64,000 nucleotides of DNA from Clostridiales bacterium (GTDB lineage Bacteria; Bacillota; Clostridia; Oscillospirales; Oscillospiraceae): the NCBI GenBank assembly GCA_004551945.1, contig SFPN01000013.1, positions 1 to 64,000 on the forward strand, given 5' to 3'. Shown here piece after piece: positions 16,422 to 24,621 of the stretch (the first letter of the stretch is position 1; each line of letters begins with the position of its first letter). Under the pieces are notes generated by a model. It was not told where the DNA came from, made no database searches, and saw nothing but the letters and a program-made list of their open reading frames with translations. Both the position numbers and the translations under genes were made by a program.

Positions 16422-17180
16422 GTGGAAAAGAACGATTTTCTGATTTATAACGAGGCGGTCTACCGCCTGCACGACTGCCAGACCCTGGCGGAGCTGAAGC
16501 CGGCGCTGCTGACCCAGGTGCGCCTGCTGGTCCCCTGCACCTACGCCAGCCTCATCCCCATCACCCGGGACCCGGAAACTCTGGCGGCGGTCCACGGGGA
16601 GCCGGTGTGCGTTCCCCGTGGCTTTCAGCCGGTGGAAAAGGCCTGGCTGGAGCAGGCGGATCAGGCCTACACCCTGTGGATGAGCCACGCGGCGGAGACC
16701 ATGGTGGTGCGGGACAGCGAGGTGCTGGCGGGGGACAACTGCTTTTCCGCCCGGTCCTACCGGGAGGTGTATCTGCGCCACGGCATTGTGGACTGCGTGC
16801 AGATGAACATCGCCTGGGGCGGCCAGACCCTGAGCCGCCTGGCCCTTTACCGCACCCGGGAGGAGGGGCTCTTCACGGAGCAGGACACCTTCTGCCTGCG
16901 GGCCCTGGCCAACCACATCAACCTGGCCTGGGGCCGGTGCCTGAGGGGCCGAAAAGAGAGCGCCGCTGCCGGGCGCAGCATGGAGGAGCTGACAGCAGAG
17001 TACCAGCTCACCCGCCGGGAGGAGGAGATCCTGGGCCTGGTGTTCCGGGAGCTGAACAACGAGGAAATCCTGGAGAAAATCACCATCAGCCAGAACACCC
17101 TCCATAAGCATTTGCAGAACCTGTACCGCAAGTGCGGTGTCTCCTCCCGCCTGGGCCTTCTGAAGCTGCGGACAGGGTAA
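16422..17180 (+). CDS. LuxR-type transcriptional regulator, tandem copy 2
   Basis: 252-aa paralogue of the preceding gene, colinear from end to end. Both begin MEKNDFL, share the N-terminal sensor pattern (LLVPCTYASLIPITRDPET, LYRTREEGLFTEQDTFCLRAL), and end with nearly the same DNA-binding domain (YRKCGVSSRLGLLKLRTG). The sensor halves differ far more than the HTH halves, so the pair may read different ligands and bind similar sites. GTG start with AAGGAGGGG upstream. Confidence 0.85.
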   Translation: MEKNDFLIYNEAVYRLHDCQTLAELKPALLTQVRLLVPCTYASLIPITRDPETLAAVHGEPVCVPRGFQPVEKAWLEQADQAYTLWMSHAAETMVVRDSEVLAGDNCFSARSYREVYLRHGIVDCVQMNIAWGGQTLSRLALYRTREEGLFTEQDTFCLRALANHINLAWGRCLRGRKESAAAGRSMEELTAEYQLTRREEEILGLVFRELNNEEILEKITISQNTLHKHLQNLYRKCGVSSRLGLLKLRTG

Positions 17181-17184
17181 AATA

Positions 17185-17212
17185 AGAGGCCTGCCGTAAA
17201 AAGCAGGCCTCT
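17185..17212 (+). terminator. Hairpin after the LuxR pair
   Basis: Perfect 10-bp stem AGAGGCCTGC/GCAGGCCTCT with an 8-nt loop, just after the stop codon; no strong T tract. Confidence 0.6.
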
Positions 17213-17282
17213 GACTGTGTTACCCACCCTTGCTGGGGCGGTCTGTGACCGCCCGCTCCCAAAGGGGACCAACCCACGTTAT

Positions 17283-17305
17283 GCGCGCCCCACCAGTGGG
17301 CGCGC
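17283..17305. terminator. GC-rich hairpin between converging genes
   Basis: GCGCGCCC-N7-GGGCGCGC followed on the plus strand by GTTTCCTTTT. A very similar palindrome occurs at 52584-52608, so this may also be a dispersed repeat. Confidence 0.5.
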
Positions 17306-17313
17306 GTTTCCTT

Positions 17314-17679
17314 TTACCGCTTCTCCGGCAAAATCTCCAGAATATGTCCGTCGGGGTCCTTGATGAAGTAGATCCCGCTGGCCAGCTCGTCAAACACAAG
17401 CCCCATGGTCTGGTGTTTGGCCTTGGTTTCCTCAAAGTCCTGGGCCACCAGGGCCACGTGGGGGGTGTCGTCCCCCAGAACATAGGGCTGGGTGCGGCCG
17501 GTCTCCTGGCACAGCTCCAGCTGGAAGCCGGTCACGCCGTCCCCCAGAAAGACCAGCTGCCAGCCCCGGTCGGGCATGTCCACGGTCCGCTGGGGGGTCA
17601 GCCCCAGGGCATCCCGGTAAAAGGCAATGCTCCGGTCCAGGTCCAGCACATGGACGCAGACGTGTTTCATGGTAATCAT
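17314..17679 (-). CDS. VOC family (glyoxalase-like) protein
   Basis: 121 aa with the vicinal-oxygen-chelate beta-alpha-beta repeat: HVCVHVLDLDRSIAFYRDALGL in the first half and HVALVAQDFEETKAKHQTMGL, then FIKDPDGHILEILP in the second. The metal-ligand pattern (His near residue 6, Glu in FQLEL, His in the second repeat, Glu in ILEIL) fits a lactoylglutathione lyase-like enzyme, but this fold covers many reactions. GGGAGGA lies 6-7 nt before the ATG. Own promoter. Confidence 0.85.
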   Translation of the reverse strand: MITMKHVCVHVLDLDRSIAFYRDALGLTPQRTVDMPDRGWQLVFLGDGVTGFQLELCQETGRTQPYVLGDDTPHVALVAQDFEETKAKHQTMGLVFDELASGIYFIKDPDGHILEILPEKR

Positions 17680-17712
17680 TGGAAAGTCCTCCCTGCAATT
17701 GTCATTTTCTCC

Positions 17713-17741
17713 ATTTTAACACGGGAAAATGGGGAGAGCAA
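17713..17741 (-). promoter_or_regulatory. Promoter of the VOC gene
   Basis: Minus strand TTGCTC, 17 nt, TAAAAT, about 34 nt before the start codon. Confidence 0.6.
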
Positions 17742-17833
17742 TGGGTGAAAATTTCGAAAAATGAGAAAACCCCTCTATGCAAAGAGGGGAAAATAGGGTA
17801 TGATAACAAAGTGTTCATCGAAAAAACCAACGC

Positions 17834-17863
17834 CCCGGCGCTGCTTGATTTCGGCGCCGGGGG
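17834..17863 (+). promoter_or_regulatory. GC-rich hairpin in the leader of the RNase gene
   Basis: CCCCGGCGC and GCGCCGGGG form a 9-bp stem with a 12-nt loop, 25 nt before the start codon and just ahead of its GGGAGGGG ribosome site. A second hairpin (CCCCTCT/AGAGGGG) lies at 17776-17795. They could affect translation or message stability; no known motif recognised. Confidence 0.4.
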
Positions 17864-17887
17864 CATGCATCCAGGGAGGGGTGTGTC

Positions 17888-19492
17888 ATGAAACTAACCT
17901 TTTTCGGGGCCGCCAAGGCGGTCACCGGCAGCTGCCACTGCGTGGAAGTGGGCGGCAAGAAGATCCTCATCGACTGCGGCCTGCAGCAGGGGAAAGACGA
18001 GCGGGACAATACCGTGCTGGACTTTGCCCCCAACTACATTGATTATGTGATCGTGACCCATGCACACATCGACCACTCCGGCCGAATCCCTCTGCTGGTC
18101 AAGCAGGGCTTCCAGGGTCAGATCTTTACCACCCGCCTCACCGCCCAGCTCATGTCCATTATGCTGCGGGACTCCGCCCACATCCAGGAAATGGACGCCC
18201 AGTGGAAAAACCAGAAGGGCAAGCGTGCCGGCCGGGAGCCGGTGGAGCCGCTGTACACCGTGGCCGACGCGGAGCAGGCCATCGAAAAGCTGGTGACCTT
18301 TGAGTACGGCCAGATCGTGGAGCTGTGTGAGGGGGTCAAGATCCGCTTTGTGGACGCCGGCCACCTGCTGGGCTCCGCCTGCGTGGAGATGTGGCTCACC
18401 GAGGACGGGGTGGAGCGGAAAATCCTCTTCTCCGGGGACCTGGGCAACATCAACCAGCCGGTCATCCGGGACCCCTCCTTCGTGAAGGGGGCTGACTATG
18501 TGGTCATGGAGAGCACCTACGGCGACCGGAACCACGAGCCCATGGTGTCCTACACCGAAGCCCTGGCCAAGATCATCGACGACACCTTCTCCAAGGGCGG
18601 CAACGTGATCATCCCCTCCTTCGCCGTGGGCCGCACCCAGGAGCTGCTGTACTTCATGCGGGAGATGAAGCGGGACGGCATGGTGAAGTCCAACCCCAAC
18701 TTTACGGTTGTGGTGGACTCCCCCCTGGCCAACGAGGCCACCAAGATCTTCGCCGGTGACCTGCGGGGCTACCTGGACGAGGAAGCCCTGGAGGTGGTGA
18801 AGGACGGGGAAAAGCTCTTCACCTTCCCGGGCCTCACCATGACCGAGAGCGGCGAGGAGTCCAAGATGCTGAACATGGACAAGTCCTCCAAGGTCATCAT
18901 CTCCGCCTCCGGCATGTGCGACGCCGGCCGGATTCGCCACCACTTAAAGCACAACCTGTGGCGGGAGGAGTGCGCCATCGTCTTCGTGGGCTACCAGGGT
19001 GAGGGCACCCTGGGCCGCCACCTGCTCAACGGCGCCAAGCAGGTCCGCCTCTTCGGCGAGGACATCGCGGTAAACGCCAGCATCCATAACTTCAAGGGCC
19101 TGTCCTCCCACGCGGACCGGGACCACCTGCTGGACTGGATCGACCATGTGAACGACCCCGCCCCCAAGCAGGTCTTTGTGGTCCACGGCGACGCCCAGGT
19201 GACGGAAATCTTCGCCAACACCCTCCGGGAAAAGGGCATGTCCGCCCACGCGCCTCTCTACGAAGAGGTCTTTGACCTGGCCAACAACAAGATGCTGGCC
19301 GCCGGCGTGGAGATCGCCCCCAAGAAGACCAGCTACGAGTCCAACGGTCATGTCTCCTCCGCTTACCACGAGCTGGAGAGCGCCGCCATGGACCTTATGA
19401 CCCTCATCCGGGCCAGCAAGGGCGGCAGCAACAAGGATCTCAAGAAGATGGCCGCCCAGCTGCGGACCATCGCCGAAAAGTGGAAGGCCTGA
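17888..19492 (+). CDS. MBL-fold beta-CASP ribonuclease
   Basis: 534-aa metallo-beta-lactamase-fold nuclease of the RNA-specific beta-CASP/CPSF type. Metal motifs in order: VTHAHIDHSGRIP (HxHxDH), the His of DAGHLLGSACVEM, LFSGDLGNIN, then the beta-CASP domain (VMESTYGDR, VIIPSFAVGRTQELLYFM, ISASGMCDAGRIRHHL) and RMMBL-type GLSSHADRDHLLDWI with VVHGD. It would cleave or trim RNA. It differs from RNase J by its short C-terminus. Monocistronic; GGGAGGGG before the ATG; a hairpin follows. Confidence 0.9.
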   Translation: MKLTFFGAAKAVTGSCHCVEVGGKKILIDCGLQQGKDERDNTVLDFAPNYIDYVIVTHAHIDHSGRIPLLVKQGFQGQIFTTRLTAQLMSIMLRDSAHIQEMDAQWKNQKGKRAGREPVEPLYTVADAEQAIEKLVTFEYGQIVELCEGVKIRFVDAGHLLGSACVEMWLTEDGVERKILFSGDLGNINQPVIRDPSFVKGADYVVMESTYGDRNHEPMVSYTEALAKIIDDTFSKGGNVIIPSFAVGRTQELLYFMREMKRDGMVKSNPNFTVVVDSPLANEATKIFAGDLRGYLDEEALEVVKDGEKLFTFPGLTMTESGEESKMLNMDKSSKVIISASGMCDAGRIRHHLKHNLWREECAIVFVGYQGEGTLGRHLLNGAKQVRLFGEDIAVNASIHNFKGLSSHADRDHLLDWIDHVNDPAPKQVFVVHGDAQVTEIFANTLREKGMSAHAPLYEEVFDLANNKMLAAGVEIAPKKTSYESNGHVSSAYHELESAAMDLMTLIRASKGGSNKDLKKMAAQLRTIAEKWKA

Positions 19493-19530
19493 TCAGCCCC
19501 TTCCGCTTGCTCAACACCATGCACCCCTGC

Positions 19531-19561
19531 GGGGACATTGGGCATCTGCCCCAATGTCCCC
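19531..19561 (+). terminator. Hairpin after the beta-CASP RNase
   Basis: GGGGACATTGGG and CCCAATGTCCCC around a short loop, followed by GTTTGCG; a likely terminator with a weak T tract. Confidence 0.6.
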
Positions 19562-19579
19562 GTTTGCGCGCCCCAAGGA

Positions 19580-20298
19580 GGAAACCCTGCAACATCCGTG
19601 AAAAAAGCAGCAGCTTTGTGCCTGGCGGCTGCCCTTTGCCTGGCCCCTGCCGCCCAGACCCTGAACATGCTCTGGGATGACCTGGTGGAGACTGCCCCCA
19701 GGCCCCCCGCCGCCCGGGGGGAGACCGCCCAGGTGCTCTGCACAATCTTAACGGCGGTCGGTGTGCCTGCTGCTGTCCTTTCTCACTCTGGTGGTCATCG
19801 CGCTTCTGCTTCTCGCCTGGTGGTGCCCGAGCTTGCCGCCTGCGTTCAGACGCTGCTGGCGGAGGTCCCGGCTGCCCTGGAGCGTCTGGCGGCGCTGCTG
19901 ACCAGTTCCGGCCTGTTCTCGGAGAGAACCTCCCAGGCCCTCAATGGAATAGATTGGGAGAGCGTCTTGGCCAAGCTTACCAGCGTCTTCTTCCACGGCG
20001 TTACCGGTGCGGTGACCACGGCAGCCCAGGTGCTCTCCTCCGTGGCGTCGGCGGTGGTGAGCGGCGTGGTGGACCTGGTGTTTGCCATCTACCTGCTGGC
20101 GGGGAAGGAAAAACTCCAGAGCCAGTGCACCGAGGCGGTGATTCTGGGCGCTCTGTGCGCGGCGGCGTCCTCGGAATCGCGGGGATGATGCTCAGCGTCC
20201 CCATCGCGGCAGCCCTTTACCGGCTCCTGCGGGAGGACGTGAGAAAAGGGCTTTCCCCCGCCCAGCCCCAGGAAAAACCAAAAACAGAAGAACATTGA
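19580..20298 (+). pseudogene. Decayed AI-2E family transporter
   Basis: Pieces of a PerM/YdiK-type eight-helix membrane protein lie in different frames. SVCLLLSFLTLVVIALLLLA is in one frame; LVVPELAACVQTLLAEVPAALERL through VVDLVFAIYLLAGKEKLQ is in another; and GGVLGIAGMMLSVPIAAALYRLLREDV, the typical C-terminal loop and helix, is in a third. At least two frameshifts are needed. About 100 or more residues normally found between the LAGKEK segment and the last helices are missing. No function is expected. Confidence 0.8.
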
Positions 20299-20334
20299 AA
20301 TCGCCCCGCTGACGCAGTCAGCGGGGCGATTTTT
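20299..20334. terminator. Bidirectional terminator
   Basis: 14-bp stem AATCGCCCCGCTGA and complement, 5-nt loop, then TTT; it separates the pseudogene from the SH3 protein gene. Confidence 0.85.
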
Positions 20335-20356
20335 GGTATTCAGAATGGAACGGCGG

Positions 20357-21172
20357 TTACTTTTTCTTCCGGGCGGCAATGACGATGAGTACCACCAGAA
20401 TGGCGGCCAGCAGGCCGATGAGAATGCCGATGGCCATGGTCATCACAGGGGCGGCGACGGCGCTGTCGCTGTCTGCCTGAACGGTCGCAGGGGCCGCAGG
20501 CTCCTGGTTTTGCTGGGTTTCCTGCGTGTCCTGGGTGTCCTGGACATCGGGCACAGTGGGCCCCAGGGGCTGGGGTTCCAACTCCTGCTCCGGGACGGGG
20601 GTGGGGTCATAGGTGGTGGTTTCCACCAGGCAGACCCAGCCGGAGACCCCGTCGTAGCTGGTGTAGCCCCAGGTGGCTCCCGTGGAGGAGGTGTCAGTCA
20701 GGGTGATGTGCAGGCGGGTGTACATGGGAATGGGCTGGGACCGGACGGTGTGATACTCCGTGCCCGGGCCGCCCCGGATGTTCAGCCCCAGGCCGTCCTT
20801 GGCGTTGACGTAGATGAAAAAGTCTGCCTGGCTGGGGGACGACTGCGTTTGGACGGGGGTGGGGTCATAGGTGGTGGTTTCCACCAGGCAGACCCAGCCG
20901 GAGACCCCGTCGTAGCTGGTGTAGCCCCAGGGGTTGCCGGCGGCGGAGGTCTCCGTCCGGGAGATGGTCAGCCGGGTGTACATGGGAACAGGGGAGGAGC
21001 GGACAGTGGCATATTCGGTGCCGGGTCCCGCCCGCAGGTTCAGGCCAAGACCATCCTTGGCGTTGACGTAGACGGAATAGCTGGCCTGGGCGGTGGTGGG
21101 CAGAAGGGCCGCCAGCAGGACCAGACACACCAGCAGAGCGCTCAGACGGCTGGTCAGGCGATTGCGCTTCAT
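20357..21172 (-). CDS. Surface-anchored protein with two SH3-like domains
   Basis: 271 aa. Signal peptide (KRNRLTSRLSALLVCLVLLAALLPTTAQA), two bacterial SH3-like domains at about residues 33-105 and 119-190 (YVNAKDGLGLNLRAGPGTEY and a near copy), a Pro/Gln/Thr-rich linker (PDVQDTQDTQETQQNQEP), and a C-terminal membrane helix with a basic tail (ILVVLIVIAARKKK). It should sit outside the membrane and touch the wall. The two domains are 86 residues apart and share a DNA stretch of about 80 identical bases. Partner unknown. Confidence 0.85.
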   Translation of the reverse strand: MKRNRLTSRLSALLVCLVLLAALLPTTAQASYSVYVNAKDGLGLNLRAGPGTEYATVRSSPVPMYTRLTISRTETSAAGNPWGYTSYDGVSGWVCLVETTTYDPTPVQTQSSPSQADFFIYVNAKDGLGLNIRGGPGTEYHTVRSQPIPMYTRLHITLTDTSSTGATWGYTSYDGVSGWVCLVETTTYDPTPVPEQELEPQPLGPTVPDVQDTQDTQETQQNQEPAAPATVQADSDSAVAAPVMTMAIGILIGLLAAILVVLIVIAARKKK

Positions 21173-21285
21173 GGGGATCAGTCCTCTCTCTTTGTTTCGC
21201 GGGGGCTAGCTTCATCATACAGGAGAGGGCGGGGAAAAGTCAATAAAAAGCGTGGGCCCGTCCGGAGATCAAACTGGCCAGGGAA

Positions 21286-21314
21286 TGGACAAATTCTCTG
21301 GTTTGTGATACAAT
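21286..21314 (+). promoter_or_regulatory. Promoter of the tagA-tmk-fthC-mltG run
   Basis: TGGACA, 17 nt, TACAAT, about 50 nt upstream of the first gene. Confidence 0.65.
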
Positions 21315-21371
21315 ACTACAGATTATATTTTATAGTCAGGGATTCTGCCCATTTGGCAGGCGCTGACGACA

Positions 21372-22115
21372 ATGGAGATGCAAGCCTTGCGAAAAGAAAT
21401 TATGGGTGTGTCCTTTGACGATCTGACGCTGGAGGAAGCGATCCGGCGGGGGGCGGAGCTGGCCGCCGGGCCGGGGTTTTCCTATGTGGTGACCCCCAAC
21501 CCGGAGATCGTGAACCTGGCCCGCCAGGCCCCGGACTATGAGGAAATCTTAAACGGCGCAGGTCTGGTCCTGCCGGACGGCATCGGCGTGGTCTACGCGG
21601 CCAAGCTCCTGGGCCGGCCGCTCCAGGGCCGGGTGCCGGGCATTGACTTTGCCGCGGGCCTTCTGGCCAAGCTGGAGGAGAGCGGCGGCCGCCTGTTCCT
21701 CCTGGGGGCCAAGCCCGGGGTGGCGGAGCAGGCGGCGGAGAACCTGAAAAAGATTCATCCCAAGCTCATCCTCTGCGGCACCAACGACGGCTATTTCCAG
21801 GACTCCGCCCCGGTGGTGGAGAAAATCAAGGCGTCCAACGCCGACGTGGTCTTTGTCTGCCTGGGAGCCCCCAAGCAGGAGCGGTGGATGGCTCAGTACG
21901 GCCCTGCCACCGGCGCCCACCTGATGGTGGGTCTGGGGGGCGTGCTGGACGTGTACGCCGGGAACGTGAAGCGGGCTCCAGCCGCCTGGCAGAAGCTGGG
22001 GCTGGAGTGGCTCTACCGGCTGGTCCACCAGCCCAGCCGCCTGGGCCGCATGGCCAAGCTGCCCCTGTTCCTGGTGGACGCCATGAAGGAGAGCAGAAGA
22101 GAGGGAAAGCCATGA
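21372..22115 (+). CDS. WecB/TagA/CpsF family glycosyltransferase
   Basis: 247 aa, full length for the GT26 family, which transfers N-acetylmannosamine or related sugars to lipid carriers in wall teichoic acid or exopolysaccharide synthesis. Seen: SYVVTPNPEIVNLAR, GLVLPDGIGVVYAAKLLG, the catalytic-Asp region RVPGIDF and VCLGAPKQERWM. No other wall-polymer genes are nearby. The ribosome site is weak. The stop overlaps tmk by 4 bp. Confidence 0.9.
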   Translation: MEMQALRKEIMGVSFDDLTLEEAIRRGAELAAGPGFSYVVTPNPEIVNLARQAPDYEEILNGAGLVLPDGIGVVYAAKLLGRPLQGRVPGIDFAAGLLAKLEESGGRLFLLGAKPGVAEQAAENLKKIHPKLILCGTNDGYFQDSAPVVEKIKASNADVVFVCLGAPKQERWMAQYGPATGAHLMVGLGGVLDVYAGNVKRAPAAWQKLGLEWLYRLVHQPSRLGRMAKLPLFLVDAMKESRREGKP

Positions 22116-22783
22116 AAAAGGGAACCCTGATCGTCATTGAGGGCACCGACGGGTCGGGAAAATCCACCCAGTTTGCCCGGCTCTGCCAGCGGGCCCAGGG
22201 GGAGAACATCCCCTTTCAGCGGCTGGTTTTCCCCCAGTATTCCGAGCCCTCCTCCGCCCTCATCCGCATGTACCTGGACGGGGAGTTCGGCCAAAAGCCG
22301 GGAGACGTGAACCCCTACGCCGCCTCCGCTTTCTATGCGGTGGACCGGTACGCCTCCTGGAAAAAGGTGTGGCAGAACCACTATGAGGCCGGGGGCCTGG
22401 TGCTGGCCGACCGGTACACCACCTCTAACGCAGTCCACCAGACCAGCAAGCTCCCCCAGGGGGAGCGGCGGCCTTTTCTGGACTGGCTGGCGGACTTTGA
22501 ATACCGCCGCCTGGGCCTGCCGGAGCCGGACCTGGTCCTCTGCCTGGACCTGCCCACGGACAAGGCGGTGGAGATGCTCCGCCGCCGGGAGGCGGCCACC
22601 CACACCAAAGGGGACATCCACGAGACCGACACCGCCTACCTGGCCGCCTGCCGGTCCGCTGCCCTGGAGGCGGCGGCGGTGTACGGCTGGCGGGTCATCC
22701 CCTGCCTGGACGGGGACGGCGAGCTCCGGTCCATTGACGAAATCCACCACGAGATCTGGCAGGCGGTCCGCCCCCTGCTTTGA
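22112..22783 (+). CDS. tmk: Thymidylate kinase
   Basis: 223 aa. Phosphorylates dTMP to dTDP with ATP, the step after ThyA. P-loop IEGTDGSGKSTQ at residues 8-19; ADRYTTSNAVHQ is the DR(Y/F) substrate motif; RREAATHTKGDIHETD is the lid region. The ATG at 22112 overlaps the preceding stop. The lid region is closer to the long bacterial/clostridial form than to E. coli Tmk. Confidence 0.93.
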   Translation: MKKGTLIVIEGTDGSGKSTQFARLCQRAQGENIPFQRLVFPQYSEPSSALIRMYLDGEFGQKPGDVNPYAASAFYAVDRYASWKKVWQNHYEAGGLVLADRYTTSNAVHQTSKLPQGERRPFLDWLADFEYRRLGLPEPDLVLCLDLPTDKAVEMLRRREAATHTKGDIHETDTAYLAACRSAALEAAAVYGWRVIPCLDGDGELRSIDEIHHEIWQAVRPLL

Positions 22784-22800
22784 AAAAGGAGACTATGACC

Positions 22801-23388
22801 ATGGGAAGCGATATTTCTGCAGTAAAAAAAGTTCTGCGCCAGCAGATCCGGGAAGCGCTGGCAGAGCTCACCGACCAGGAACGGGACTGGTCGGACCGGG
22901 AGCTCACCCAGCAGTTTTTGCAGCATCCCGTCCTGAAGGACGCCAACACCGTGATGGTCTACTACGGCGTGGGAACCGAAATCCGCACCGAGGGCCTCAT
23001 CACCGCCCTGCTGGAGCAGGGCAAAACCGTCTGCCTGCCCCGGTGCCTGCCGGAGTTTCAGATGCAGGCCTACGCCATCACCAGCCTGGAGGACCTGGAG
23101 CCGGACAAGTACGGCATCCCCGCCCCCAAGACCTCCTGCCGTGCGGTGGACCGGGAGGAGATGGACCTGATCCTGGTGCCCGGCCTGTGCTTTGACAGCC
23201 GGGGCAGCCGCCTGGGCCAGGGGGCCGGGTACTATGACCGGTACCTGGAGGACTACGAGGGGGTCACCCTGGGCCTGTGCCGGGAGGACTTCTTCCAGAT
23301 CACCCTTCCCCGGGAGCCCCTGGACGTCTGGGTGCGGTATGTGCTCACCGAAGAGGGCCAGGTCTGGCCCTATCTGCCGGAGGAATAA
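22801..23388 (+). CDS. 5-formyltetrahydrofolate cyclo-ligase
   Basis: 195 aa. Converts 5-formyl-THF to methenyl-THF with ATP, feeding the folate pool used by ThyA. Seen: the N-terminal KKVLRQQIREAL, VYYGVGTEIRTEGLI, and the ATP-binding signature LGQGAGYYDRYL near residue 140. The ATG at 22801 is preferred because it lies 9 nt after AAAGGAG; upstream starts sit too close to or before the site. Confidence 0.92.
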   Translation: MGSDISAVKKVLRQQIREALAELTDQERDWSDRELTQQFLQHPVLKDANTVMVYYGVGTEIRTEGLITALLEQGKTVCLPRCLPEFQMQAYAITSLEDLEPDKYGIPAPKTSCRAVDREEMDLILVPGLCFDSRGSRLGQGAGYYDRYLEDYEGVTLGLCREDFFQITLPREPLDVWVRYVLTEEGQVWPYLPEE

Positions 23389-23434
23389 CAGAGACGGGAG
23401 GCCCCGCCGGGGGCTTTCCGATAGGAGGTAACCT

Positions 23435-24610
23435 ATGGGAAAACGATATTACGACGACTGGGACCGTGACCGGGACTGGGACCGTGACCGGGCGCGCAGC
23501 CGGGACAGAGATCGGGAGCGTGACCGCGACCGGGGGCAGGAGCGCCGCCGGTCCAGCCAGCCTGCCCGGAAGAAGAAAAAGAAGCGCTCGGTCTTTTCCA
23601 GCTCCATGACCTATATCCTGCTGGTCTGCGGCGTCTCCTTCATCCTGGCTACCGTGGGCTGGACCATCGCCAACGATATGCTGGCCCTGAACAAGGAGGA
23701 GAAGGAGGCCGTCATCACCATCAAGGACGAGTCCGACTTCGGCAGCGTGGTGGACCAGCTGAAGGACAACGGCATCATCAAATACAAGGCCGCCTTCCGC
23801 CTCTTTGCCACCTTCACCGGCGGGGCGGACAAGGTGTCCGCCGGGCAGTACACCCTGGACACCAACATGGACTACAATGCCATCCTCAATAACCTGAGCT
23901 CCGGTTCCGCCAAACGGACCAGCACCACCGTCACCATCCCGGAGGGCTACACCATCCGGCAGATCTTCCAGCTGCTGGAGGAGAATGGGGTCTCCACGGT
24001 GGAGAAGCTGGAGGACATGGCCGCCAACCACGACTATGCCTTCTCCTTCCTCCAGGACATCCCCCTGGGCGACCCCGCCCGGCTGGAGGGGTATCTGTTC
24101 CCGGATACCTACGAGTTCTACAGAGGCGAGGACCCCAAGTATGTTATCAACAAGATGCTGGTGAACTTTGACGCCAAGGTGACCGACAGCATCCGCCAGC
24201 AGATCTGGGACCAGGGCAAGTCCATCGGGGAGCTTCTCACTGTGGCCTCCATGATCGAAAAGGAAACCGACGGCACCGACCGGGCCACCATCGCCTCGGT
24301 TATCTATAACCGTCTCAACAACCCCAACGGCGGCACCCAGGGCTACCTGCAGATCGACGCCACCATCCAGTATGTGCTGCCGGAGGGAGAGATCGTCTCC
24401 GAGGAGGACTACAACACCGTGGACAGCCCTTATAACACCTACCTGAACAAGGGCCTGCCCCCGGGCCCCATCTCCAACCCCGGTATGGAGTCCATCATGG
24501 CCGCCATCAACCCGGAGAAGACCAACTACTTCTACTATGCCCTGGGCGATGACAAGCATCACCACTTCTTCTCGTCCTACAGCGAGTTCCAGGCCTTCCT
24601 GAACAGCTGA
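23435..24610 (+). CDS. mltG: Endolytic murein transglycosylase MltG with Arg/Asp-repeat cytoplasmic tail
   Basis: 391 aa. The YceG/MltG domain (about 100-385) cleaves nascent glycan strands and sets their length. It contains YTIRQIFQLL, LEGYLFPDTYEF, LLTVASMIEKET with the catalytic Glu, ASVIYNRLN and PPGPISNPGMESI. One transmembrane helix (about 57-78) precedes it. The first 40 residues are unusual: a DWDRDRDWDRDR-type run of alternating Arg and Asp, then a KKKKK patch, all on the cytoplasmic side. AGGAGGT before the ATG. Confidence 0.93.
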   Translation: MGKRYYDDWDRDRDWDRDRARSRDRDRERDRDRGQERRRSSQPARKKKKKRSVFSSSMTYILLVCGVSFILATVGWTIANDMLALNKEEKEAVITIKDESDFGSVVDQLKDNGIIKYKAAFRLFATFTGGADKVSAGQYTLDTNMDYNAILNNLSSGSAKRTSTTVTIPEGYTIRQIFQLLEENGVSTVEKLEDMAANHDYAFSFLQDIPLGDPARLEGYLFPDTYEFYRGEDPKYVINKMLVNFDAKVTDSIRQQIWDQGKSIGELLTVASMIEKETDGTDRATIASVIYNRLNNPNGGTQGYLQIDATIQYVLPEGEIVSEEDYNTVDSPYNTYLNKGLPPGPISNPGMESIMAAINPEKTNYFYYALGDDKHHHFFSSYSEFQAFLNS

Positions 24611-24621
24611 GGGAGCGCGCC

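Noticed and set aside
20593..20940. Possible CRISPR-like repeats
   Set aside because: Only two copies, in frame, encoding repeated SH3 domains; no spacer pattern. No CRISPR array was seen anywhere in the window.
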